A DNA stretch of 5,430 nt from positions 1-5,430 of the forward strand of contig CALAVD010000166.1 of NCBI GenBank assembly GCA_937892085.1, given 5' to 3'. This document shows, piece after piece, positions 1-4,646 of this stretch. The DNA is from an uncultured Prevotellaceae bacterium. GTDB lineage: Bacteria; Bacteroidota; Bacteroidia; Bacteroidales; Muribaculaceae. Positions within the stretch are counted from its first letter, which is position 1. The number at the start of each line of letters is the position of its first letter. The notes below the pieces were generated by a model that did not search any database, was not told where the DNA came from, and was given only the letters and a program-made list of their open reading frames with translations. A program made the translations under genes and the position numbers.

Positions 1-21
1 GATTAAATACCTCATTTCATT

Positions 22-53
22 TTTGCAAAGATACAAATAATTGACTACTTTTG
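22..53 (+). promoter_or_regulatory. Bacteroidota-type promoter for the tRNA-Arg transcript
   Basis: A -33 element TTTG (22-25) is separated by 20 bases from a -7 element TACTTTTG (46-53), which matches the Bacteroidota sigma-ABfr consensus TAnnTTTG. Transcription would start around 58-62, giving a leader of about 90 bases before the tRNA at 150. No other + strand gene lies between, so the tRNA is the likely target. Boxes are seen directly; use as a promoter is inferred. Confidence 0.6.
26..33 (-). promoter_or_regulatory. possible divergent -7 box for a gene left of the window
   Basis: Read on the minus strand this is TATCTTTG, a fit to TAnnTTTG. It shares bases with the spacer of the tRNA promoter and would fire leftward, out of the window. 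No good -33 element is found 19-21 bases upstream, so support rests on the -7 box and on the common divergent arrangement. An ATG at 15-13 on the minus strand could start a gene there, but only five codons are visible. Confidence 0.3.
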
Positions 54-65
54 CACCGCATTTGG

Positions 66-135
66 CAAAATTAGTGCAAACCGAGTGCAAAGTCAAGCTT
101 GCTTGAACTATGCCGAGGTGCAGCCTAATTTATCT
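66..135 (+). repeat. long imperfect hairpin in the tRNA leader, probable dispersed Bacteroidales element
   Basis: The leader between the promoter and the tRNA folds into one long interrupted hairpin. AAATTAG (68-74) pairs with CTAATTT (125-131), TGCA (75-78) with TGCA (119-122), CC (81-82) with GG (117-118), GCA (87-89) with TGC (111-113), AGT (91-93) with ACT (107-109), and CAAG (94-97) with CTTG (102-105), leaving an apical loop of four bases. The word GTGCA occurs three times (74, 85, 118). From memory, similar GTGCAAACCGAGTGCAA-type elements recur between Bacteroidales genes. That recollection is unverified, and no function is claimed. Confidence 0.45.
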
Positions 136-149
136 AAAAAATACCATCT

Positions 150-221
150 GGGCCCATAGTTCAATGGATAGAATAAAGGATTCCGGTTCCTTCGATTGGG
201 GTTCGACTCCCCATGGGCCTA
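150..221 (+). tRNA. tRNA-Arg (anticodon CCG, reads CGG)
   Basis: All cloverleaf parts can be laid out by hand. The acceptor arm is GGGCCCA (150-156) with TGGGCCT (214-220), opening with a G-U pair. The D stem is GTTC (159-162) with GAAT (171-174). The anticodon stem is AAGGA (176-180) with TCCTT (188-192), around the loop TTCCGGT with anticodon CCG at 183-185. A four-base variable loop follows (193-196). The T stem is TGGGG (197-201) with CCCCA (209-213), around TTCGACT. Discriminator A is at 221. C at the middle anticodon position and A after GG in the D loop are the usual arginine identity elements. CCA is not encoded and must be added by the nucleotidyltransferase. A run of six T follows at 223-228. 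Confidence 0.95.
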
Positions 222-239
222 CTTTTTTAATGCAGAATG

Positions 240-281
240 CAAAAAAGTCTTGAGAACTTGTGAGGTCTCAAGACTTTTTTG
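240..281. terminator. strong bidirectional intrinsic terminator
   Basis: A perfect 16-base inverted repeat, 240-255 against 266-281, encloses a ten-base loop. The stem core GTCTTGAGA/TCTCAAGAC is flanked by six A on the left and six T on the right, so both strands present a hairpin followed by a U-run. It lies 18 bases after the tRNA and 22 bases beyond the stop of the minus-strand lipoprotein gene, and so can end both convergent transcripts. Confidence 0.85.
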
Positions 282-302
282 TGGTGACAGATATTGATTG
301 CC

Positions 303-1847
303 TTACTTCATGCTGAAAGTGATGTAGTTAACCTTGCTAATAATCTCGTCGAAGGCATTAAACACGTTTTTAACATCCTTGTCCATAGGAGCGGTGTAGT
401 CTTTAACCTTGCCTAAACTAAAGAAGTACATAAACTTTCTTGATGTGGCAAACGAAACGAGCTCCGAAGGCACTGGCTTATCGGCTTTCTTAAAGGCACT
501 ATTTATCATCGACTCGTTGCTGGTGAAATACAGAGCGCCATTCTTGTTTCCAAACCAGAACTTTGTGCCATTTTCATCATTGGCGCAATATCCGTTGGCG
601 GTTTTTTCTATTGTGAATGTTGAAGAACTGTCAAATTCAGAGTCAAAGCTGTAGTCGTCGTAATCGTCAGCAGCAGCGTCATCTATTTCCTCTTCATCAT
701 AGGCAGCCACCTGTTCGGTGTCAGGTTCATAAGCGAAATCTTCATCAGCAATATTCGGATAAGAATTGCTGAATTGGTTTTGAAGGGAGTTAATCAGCTC
801 TGCAATCTTGTCGGCTGTGTTGTCTTTGCTTTCAATAGCAATCATCAAATCCATTGGTGCAACGACATACCCGGCAAGGTTTCCACTCACATCACCAAGA
901 AGAGCAAGGAACTTATTATATAAATCGTTATATTCAGCTGGCAGCTCATCAAGCAAATTCACGTCCTTTAAAGACTTGTCGATGTACTTTGAGAGTTTTG
1001 GCCCGTCAATGTTGGCGACAACGCCACCAAGAGCATCATCGGGGACAGCCTCAATAGCTTTCTTGTCTATTTCCTTGAGTGTTGCCAGTGACTCGTCAAT
1101 CTTCTTCTGGACTTTTTCGTCTTCTGATTCAGCCCAATAAGAGAAGTCGCAGATGCCGTCGCTGCAAATGCCGTCGAGACCCACAATGGTTTTTCTGATA
1201 TCCTCGATGCTCTCTTTGATTTGCGGAGCTTGTCGTTCAATCATTTTAGCTATGTCCTCTGAGATAATCGACAAGTCGGCATAGATGCAGGCAAAAGATT
1301 TGGCGTGCGTGACCTTGTCAAACAACTTGTTGTCGCCCAAGTCGCCATCAATCTCTTTACCCATAATCTTCTTTATCTCCTTCTTGGCATCAGTGCCAGT
1401 GGTACCGATTATTACAAGCGCGTCTTTATTGACACCTATGGCAGTGTTACCTTCGGCAAAATACTCAAAGCCGTCACCATCTGTGTCAATATCAACTTTA
1501 ACATTGTCCTCAAACCAATCTTTCACTTTGTCTTCGTCATCGACTTTAGCAACAATGCCGAAAGAATAATTTGCCCCTTTTCCACGTCCAAAGATGTAGA
1601 TTGGCACCTTAACGTCAATACCCATCTCTTTGATTTTTTCGACATCTTGGCCTAAGTATTCCTCCATGTCGGCCATGAGCTTCTCATGGTCGGCTTCCGT
1701 CTGGTCAAAGAATGCTTTGATATCGATCTTTCCCACTACCTTGCTGTCGGCAGGTATATATTTCTTGTGCTTCTCGCTACATGATGAGAACATCACAAGG
1801 GCAACAACAACTGCCAGCAAAAACGATAATCTTTTAATCTTTTCCAT
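303..1847 (-). CDS. probable DUF4836-like periplasmic lipoprotein
   Basis: A 514-residue envelope protein of unknown function. The N-terminus is a lipoprotein signal: basic MEKIKR, a hydrophobic core, then FSSC with the predicted lipidated Cys23. F at -3 is not the most canonical lipobox residue. Residues after the cysteine (SEKHKK) lack the acidic surface-export signal known from Bacteroidota, so a periplasm-facing location is inferred. The mature start, YIPADSKVVGKIDI (30-43), resembles the opening of DUF4836 proteins of Bacteroidales, and the length fits; this assignment is from memory. Other visible features are a DxDxDG loop (121-126, DTDGDG), a closely spaced cysteine pair (C228, C233), and an acidic, probably disordered stretch at about 368-407 between two folded regions. 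The ATG at 1847 lies about 38 bases after a good -7 box. The gene has its own promoter and terminator and appears monocistronic. Confidence 0.85.
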   Translation of the reverse strand: MEKIKRLSFLLAVVVALVMFSSCSEKHKKYIPADSKVVGKIDIKAFFDQTEADHEKLMADMEEYLGQDVEKIKEMGIDVKVPIYIFGRGKGANYSFGIVAKVDDEDKVKDWFEDNVKVDIDTDGDGFEYFAEGNTAIGVNKDALVIIGTTGTDAKKEIKKIMGKEIDGDLGDNKLFDKVTHAKSFACIYADLSIISEDIAKMIERQAPQIKESIEDIRKTIVGLDGICSDGICDFSYWAESEDEKVQKKIDESLATLKEIDKKAIEAVPDDALGGVVANIDGPKLSKYIDKSLKDVNLLDELPAEYNDLYNKFLALLGDVSGNLAGYVVAPMDLMIAIESKDNTADKIAELINSLQNQFSNSYPNIADEDFAYEPDTEQVAAYDEEEIDDAAADDYDDYSFDSEFDSSSTFTIEKTANGYCANDENGTKFWFGNKNGALYFTSNESMINSAFKKADKPVPSELVSFATSRKFMYFFSLGKVKDYTAPMDKDVKNVFNAFDEIISKVNYITFSMK

Positions 1848-1884
1848 TCTAAAAACGTTTTAGTTTATAATTAATTTTTCGTCA

Positions 1885-1915
1885 CAAAAGTAATCAAAAC
1901 GACTTTAATAACAAT
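1885..1915 (-). promoter_or_regulatory. promoter of the DUF4836-like lipoprotein gene
   Basis: On the minus strand a -7 element TACTTTTG (1892 down to 1885) is preceded, across a 19-base spacer, by ATTG (1915-1912), one base from the -33 consensus TTTG. The start point would fall near 1878, giving an A/T-rich leader of about 30 bases before the ATG at 1847. No Shine-Dalgarno sequence is seen, as is usual for Bacteroidota. Confidence 0.55.
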
Positions 1916-1926
1916 AATAAAAAGAC

Positions 1927-1950
1927 AAAAAATGTGTTTTTTCACATCTT
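1927..1950 (-). terminator. A/T-rich intrinsic terminator of trmN6
   Basis: Minus-strand reading gives ATGTG, a six-A loop, then CACAT, followed by a run of T, a G-T-C interruption and another T run. The stem (1943-1947 with 1932-1936) can be lengthened by A-T and G-T pairs towards 1950 and 1928. It overlaps the TGA stop of trmN6 (1944-1942). It is weak in G+C but has the hairpin plus U-run form, and it separates trmN6 from the next minus-strand promoter. Confidence 0.5.
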
Positions 1951-2652
1951 TAAATAAAAATCTCTTGTCAGGTCAATGTATTGTTGTGAATAAGAGCTCG
2001 TGCTAACCTTGATGATGATTTCCTCTACTACAGTATTGGTGGGTCCCTTCGAGAGCTCCCATAGTGTGCGTTTTGCCGCGGAACCTTCTACTGGCACCAC
2101 CGAAGTGAATCTCTTTATTGACATTGCGTGTTTTACTGCGCATCGCCTCACGCTCAAATCCTGCTCTGCGGGATAGATGAAAGCCAGCCTGCCATTGTGA
2201 GCGAGTAAATGTTTTGAGTGGCTTATGAGCTGATCCAGTGTAAGGGTCACCGAGTGCCGAGCCATGTTGCGGCATCTTTCGGGCGCCATCACGTTCTCGG
2301 TGAAGAAGGGTGGATTGGAGACTATAAGGTCATAAGGCTCTTGGGCGGCAAAATCGTTGAAATCAACGCATTTAGCCTTTACCCTATCGCTCCAGGGAGA
2401 AGTGGTGATATTGGTCATTGCCTCGGTAATGGCATTGGGGTCGATGTCGATAGCCTCGATGTGGGCATCACGATTGCGCTGAGCAACCATCAGAGCGATG
2501 AGTCCGCACCCGGTGCCCACATCGAGCACACGCTTAGCACCCTCCACATCGCACCACGCTCCCAGCAGCACGCCATCGGTGCCCACCTTCATCGCCGTCT
2601 TGTCGTTGACAACACTAAACTGCTTAAATCTGAAAACTTTTTCTCTTGCCAT
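1942..2652 (-). CDS. trmN6: tRNA1(Val) (adenine(37)-N6)-methyltransferase
   Basis: A 236-residue class I SAM-dependent methyltransferase of the YfiC/TrmN6 family, which in E. coli methylates N6 of A37 in tRNA1(Val). Seen in order: the family-type opening FRFKQFSVVNDKTAMKVGTD (about 8-27) with GVLLGAW directly after it; SAM-binding motif I VLDVGTGCGL (42-51); the acidic end of strand 2, AIDID (67-71); and catalytic motif IV NPPF (113-116), typical of N6-adenine methyltransferases. The length is close to E. coli YfiC (about 245). The frame stays open upstream to an ATG at 2706, adding 18 residues, but that stretch covers the -7 boxes of the divergent promoters, and known family members begin just before FRFKQF, so the ATG at 2652 is preferred. 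It is divergent from a secreted-protein gene and is probably a single-gene unit. Confidence 0.92.
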   Translation of the reverse strand: MAREKVFRFKQFSVVNDKTAMKVGTDGVLLGAWCDVEGAKRVLDVGTGCGLIALMVAQRNRDAHIEAIDIDPNAITEAMTNITTSPWSDRVKAKCVDFNDFAAQEPYDLIVSNPPFFTENVMAPERCRNMARHSVTLTLDQLISHSKHLLAHNGRLAFIYPAEQDLSVRRCAVKHAMSIKRFTSVVPVEGSAAKRTLWELSKGPTNTVVEEIIIKVSTSSYSQQYIDLTRDFYLKM

Positions 2653-2653
2653 C

Positions 2654-2684
2654 TTGCATGAACTCAAAGAAATGATTACATTTG
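2654..2684 (+). promoter_or_regulatory. promoter of the secreted-protein gene
   Basis: A -7 element TACATTTG (2677-2684) follows TTG (2654-2656, within CTTG) after a 20-base spacer, fitting the Bacteroidota TTTG / TAnnTTTG pattern. Transcription would begin about 2690, leaving a leader of roughly 20 bases before the ATG at 2713. Confidence 0.55.
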
Positions 2685-2692
2685 CAAAGTTA
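2685..2692 (-). promoter_or_regulatory. -7 box of trmN6, abutting the divergent promoter
   Basis: The minus strand reads TAACTTTG, a full match to TAnnTTTG, immediately next to the + strand -7 box at 2677-2684. The start point would be near 2679, giving a leader of about 26 bases to the ATG at 2652. No convincing -33 TTTG lies 19-21 bases upstream; the nearest, at 2707-2704, is only 11 bases away. Confidence 0.45.
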
Positions 2693-2712
2693 ATACTAAA
2701 ATTCAAATTGAT

Positions 2713-3285
2713 ATGAAGAAATTAAGCATTGTTTTGTTATTGTTGACTGCAACACTGTTCTCTGTCCAAGCTCAAAAGGCAAATGTTGTCCCTACCACCA
2801 ACGAAATTTTCAAGGTCATCACATATCGTTACATAACCCTCAAGAATGAGGCACGCGACGCCAAGGCGGTAGAAAAATACTATACAACGGTTTTCAAGAA
2901 GCTTGGCTACATCCATGAGCTGCCTGGTGAAGGCTACGGAGGTCCCTGCAGCATTATCGACGGTTTTTACAAAGGAGGCTATATCAACAAGAAGAAAGCC
3001 AACATGTTTGTCCCTACCAAGAAGAAAAACGCCAGCGTGATTGTCATGTCGGCTTGTAACGACGGCGAAGATGGTGATTATGGTTATCTGCAAGTGTCTA
3101 TGACTGTTTACGACAAAGCGTTGGCCAATAAGATTCTTGCAGACATAAAAGCATCAGGATTCAAATTATCTCACACCTACTCCAATGGCGTGAAACTATA
3201 TCGCAACGGCAACAAGCAAGTGACAGTAGGAGGATATAACTCGGCAGAGAAAAGCTACGACTTCAGCTACTCCATAGAAGAGTAG
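2713..3285 (+). CDS. small secreted protein of unknown function
   Basis: A 190-residue protein that I do not recognise. The N-terminus is a clear Sec signal peptide: MKK, a leucine/valine-rich core, and a likely signal peptidase I site after VQA (Ala20, before Gln21). The mature part of about 170 residues has no further membrane span. It is lysine- and tyrosine-rich, with two cysteines (C79 in GGPCS, C115 in MSACND) that could form a disulfide in the periplasm. The C-terminal half (about 107-190) alternates short hydrophobic and glycine-containing segments, suggesting beta structure. No catalytic motif is evident. The ATG at 2713 is placed about 23 bases after a good promoter and starts exactly at the signal peptide. 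The gene stands alone, divergent from trmN6 and convergent with the regulator, so context gives no hint of role. It is real by length, signal peptide and promoter. Confidence 0.85.
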   Translation: MKKLSIVLLLLTATLFSVQAQKANVVPTTNEIFKVITYRYITLKNEARDAKAVEKYYTTVFKKLGYIHELPGEGYGGPCSIIDGFYKGGYINKKKANMFVPTKKKNASVIVMSACNDGEDGDYGYLQVSMTVYDKALANKILADIKASGFKLSHTYSNGVKLYRNGNKQVTVGGYNSAEKSYDFSYSIEE

Positions 3286-3287
3286 TC

Positions 3288-3310
3288 GGGGCTGTGCTTC
3301 GCTGAGCCCC
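3288..3310 (+). terminator. GC-rich hairpin after the secreted-protein gene
   Basis: GGGGCT (3288-3293) pairs with AGCCCC (3305-3310) across an 11-base loop, two bases after the TAG stop. Only three T follow (3314-3316), so termination by this hairpin alone would be weak. The next hairpin, in repeat copy 1 (about 3319-3337), ends in ATTTTATT and may complete the terminator. Confidence 0.4.
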
Positions 3311-3344
3311 AGCTTTAGTGCCTTGCGAGCGTGAGCATTTTATT
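3297..3344. repeat. 48-base direct repeat, copy 1
   Basis: This copy matches 3461-3508 at 43 of 48 positions by hand alignment. The last 33 bases (3312-3344) are identical to 3476-3508, and the mismatches lie at 3302 and 3307-3311. The identical part contains a short hairpin (TGC, C bulge, TTGC, loop GAGC, GTGA, GCA) followed by TTTTATT, so on the + strand it may act as a terminator for the secreted-protein gene. Copies are offset by 164 bases. Confidence 0.75.
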
Positions 3345-3455
3345 AAAACAACCTGCACAACCCTGAGAAGCAACCAAAACAACAAAATAATTTCTTTCCA
3401 GAAAAATAAAGAATTAAGTTGTCAAGTGTTGTTAAGATGTTGTTCCTGTTGTTTT
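3345..3455. repeat. imperfect inverted repeat of CAAC and GTTG words
   Basis: The DNA between the two direct repeats is mirror-organised. Four CAAC words lie on the left (3349, 3358, 3371, 3380) and four GTTG words on the right (3418, 3428, 3439, 3448), spaced 9-13 bases. The outer ends AAAACAAC (3345-3352) and GTTGTTTT (3448-3455) are exact complements. The centre is a small hairpin, TTCTTT (3392-3397) with AAAGAA (3408-3413). The transcript could form a long, interrupted stem. Function is unknown. Confidence 0.55.
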
Positions 3456-3460
3456 TATAA

Positions 3461-3508
3461 CTTCGATGAGACGTGGCTTTAGTGCCTTGCGAGCGTGAGC
3501 ATTTTATT
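3461..3508. repeat. 48-base direct repeat, copy 2
   Basis: Second copy of the repeat at 3297-3344, same orientation, identical over its last 33 bases. Here the upstream half lacks the GGGGCT/AGCCCC hairpin because the CCCCA segment of copy 1 is replaced by ACGTG. It ends in TTTTATTTAA and runs into a 22-base near-palindrome centred on CAGCTG (3508-3529), about 30 bases beyond the stop of the minus-strand regulator. Confidence 0.75.
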
Positions 3509-3558
3509 TAATAATCAGCTGTTTTTTAATTTTGACACACCCTCAATTTTGGATAAAG

Positions 3559-4314
3559 TTATATGAGGTCTGAATTAGTGGCAAGGGTGAGAGCCTCGGT
3601 GATGGAGCGAGTGCCCATGCGTTCAAACATCACTCGCTTGTAGGTTTTGATGGTATCTACCGAGCGATTCATCTTGTCAGCTATCTGGGCAACTGTGAGA
3701 CCCTGTGCCGAGAGGATGAGCACCTGTTTCTCTTGTGGACGCAGTTTGACTGTCTCTTTGGTGATCCAGCGGTGGTGATCCAGCGAATATTCCCAATAAG
3801 TAGAAGCACCTTTTTTGCGAAGCTCAATGTGCCCAGGCTCACTGTGCGATGATAGCGACACCACACACATCGAGAGCCACAGCCGTCCATCGTCGGCAAG
3901 TGCAAAGGGTGTCATTTTGTGATTGATGAGAAATCGGTTCTCGCCGTCCACAATATGGAAATCATAGCTAATGAAATAGCCTTTCCTTTCGTCCAAAGGA
4001 ATGCTGTTGAACTTCTTGAAACCCTCAGTGTTGATTTCAAGCAACATGGCTTGCTCGGCTTCGGGTACATGCTCAATGTAGAACTGATAGCCCATTTCTT
4101 TCATCTTTTGAGCGGTGTGTCCACCCAAGAACAGCGGATTGCTTGCCACATGAAGGAACTTGCGTTTGAAATAGTCTATCACATATATGCTTTGGTAGGT
4201 GGCATTCGCCATCGCGTCAATGGCACGCTTTAGCATCTCAATGTGAGAGTATCGCTCATCATTAAGTCCTCTCACGCTATTCTCGTCAAAAAAGAAATCT
4301 TCAACTCTTGCCAT
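3559..4314 (-). CDS. PAS-like / LuxR-type HTH transcriptional regulator
   Basis: A 251-residue cytoplasmic DNA-binding regulator. The C-terminus (about 191-244) is a LuxR/GerE-type helix-turn-helix: LRPQEKQVL with the conserved Glu195, GLTVAQIADKM, then the recognition-helix region SVDTIKTYKRVMFERMG. The N-terminal region (about 40-150) has the look of a PAS-type sensor (SIYVIDYFKRKFLHVASNPLF, later a YFISYDFHIVDGE strand), but this is a weak inference from pattern. There is no receiver-domain signature or membrane span, so it is probably a one-component sensor with an unknown signal. The frame extends to a GTG at 4335, but that codon overlaps the -7 box, so the ATG at 4314 is chosen. The gene is convergent with the secreted-protein gene and divergent from the DNA methyltransferase, which could be a target; nothing in the sequence proves that. 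Confidence 0.88.
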   Translation of the reverse strand: MARVEDFFFDENSVRGLNDERYSHIEMLKRAIDAMANATYQSIYVIDYFKRKFLHVASNPLFLGGHTAQKMKEMGYQFYIEHVPEAEQAMLLEINTEGFKKFNSIPLDERKGYFISYDFHIVDGENRFLINHKMTPFALADDGRLWLSMCVVSLSSHSEPGHIELRKKGASTYWEYSLDHHRWITKETVKLRPQEKQVLILSAQGLTVAQIADKMNRSVDTIKTYKRVMFERMGTRSITEALTLATNSDLI

Positions 4315-4334
4315 AATTAATAGGTTTTCTACCA

Positions 4335-4365
4335 CAAAGGTACAATAATTATTTTGGTCGTTAAA
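4335..4365 (-). promoter_or_regulatory. promoter of the LuxR-type regulator gene
   Basis: The minus strand reads TACCTTTG (4342 down to 4335), matching TAnnTTTG. TTTA (4365-4362) stands 19 bases upstream as an imperfect -33 element. Start near 4328 gives a short leader of about 14 bases to the ATG at 4314. A near-palindrome, GTTAAAGCTTTTAAC (4360-4374), covers the -33 region and could be an operator. Confidence 0.5.
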
Positions 4366-4486
4366 GCTTTTAACACCCTAAAGTGTGAAAATGCCACATT
4401 TTTGCTTACCGACTGCAACATTCACCCTTTTGTGTGCGTCTAAGTCAAAAAGACCTATCTAACATAGGCAAAAAGTTATTCACAAC

Positions 4487-4519
4487 TGTGGTCTATTTCG
4501 GAGAATTACATTATCTTTG
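4487..4519 (+). promoter_or_regulatory. promoter of the DNA methyltransferase gene
   Basis: A -7 element TATCTTTG (4512-4519) matches TAnnTTTG. TGTG (4487-4490), one base from TTTG, lies 21 bases upstream. The start would be near 4525, giving an untranslated leader of about 120 bases before the ATG at 4647, much longer than the leaders of the protein genes to the left. Confidence 0.5.
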
Positions 4520-4582
4520 CAGTTTGAGAGGGCAAAAAAATTGCACTTTCACCTGCAAAAAGACCGAATAATAACGATTTAA

Positions 4583-4645
4583 CAAACTCCTTTGTAGTTA
4601 TGGGCTTTGGTCGGCTCGCAGGGCTATGGGGGAGTTTGATTTTTT
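4583..4645 (+). promoter_or_regulatory. hairpin plus U-run before the methyltransferase start, possible attenuator
   Basis: A 15-pair stem joins 4583-4597 to 4624-4638. Eight outer Watson-Crick pairs are CAAACTCC with GGAGTTTG, then come four G-U wobbles and three more Watson-Crick pairs (TAG with CTA). The apical part (4598-4623) can form a further bulged hairpin, TGGGC with GCTCGCA. One A follows the stem, then six T (4640-4645), A, and the ATG at 4647. Hairpin plus U-run is the form of an intrinsic terminator. The wobble pairs exist only in the + strand RNA, which argues for a function in this transcript. A second small stem, TTGCA/TGCAA (4541-4545 with 4554-4558), lies earlier in the leader. 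Confidence 0.5.
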
Positions 4646-4646
4646 A

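Larger units (their letters stand above)
4315..4646. other. 332-base divergent intergenic region
   Basis: This region between the regulator and the DNA methyltransferase holds the regulator promoter (4335-4365), an A/T-rich stretch with no open frame I would support (about 4375-4486), the methyltransferase promoter (4487-4519) and its structured leader (about 4526-4646). In the middle stretch only weak structures are seen: CCTAT/ATAGG (4454-4458 with 4464-4468), which on the minus strand is followed by five T, and a TGTG/CACA pair near 4385-4398. I see no further gene or RNA there. Confidence 0.6.

Noticed and set aside
1..15. Start of a minus-strand gene (ATG at 15-13) leaving the window
   Set aside because: Only five codons are visible (MRYLI), so it cannot be told from chance; only the nearby -7 box is reported.
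808..1140. A 110-residue + strand open frame opposite the lipoprotein gene
   Set aside because: It is a serine-rich shadow typical of the reverse strand of an acidic, lysine-rich coding sequence, with no promoter or domain support.
2218..2661. A 147-residue + strand open frame opposite trmN6
   Set aside because: It is antisense to a gene with clear methyltransferase motifs, and its translation shows no domain features.
2653..2706. An 18-residue N-terminal extension of trmN6 starting at the ATG at 2706
   Set aside because: The extension covers the -7 boxes of both divergent promoters and is not part of the usual family opening; the ATG at 2652 fits better.
3312..3508. Repeats at 3312 and 3476 considered as a CRISPR array
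   Set aside because: There are only two copies, the intervening 131 bases is too long for a spacer, and no cas gene is in view.
4315..4335. GTG start at 4335 for the LuxR-type regulator
   Set aside because: The codon overlaps the -7 box TACCTTTG at 4342-4335, so it would not be transcribed from this promoter.
4476..4484. TTATTCACA, a fit to a relaxed DnaA box
   Set aside because: It is a single copy in A/T-rich DNA with no further boxes, dnaA or dnaN gene or unwinding element nearby; a chance match is likely.
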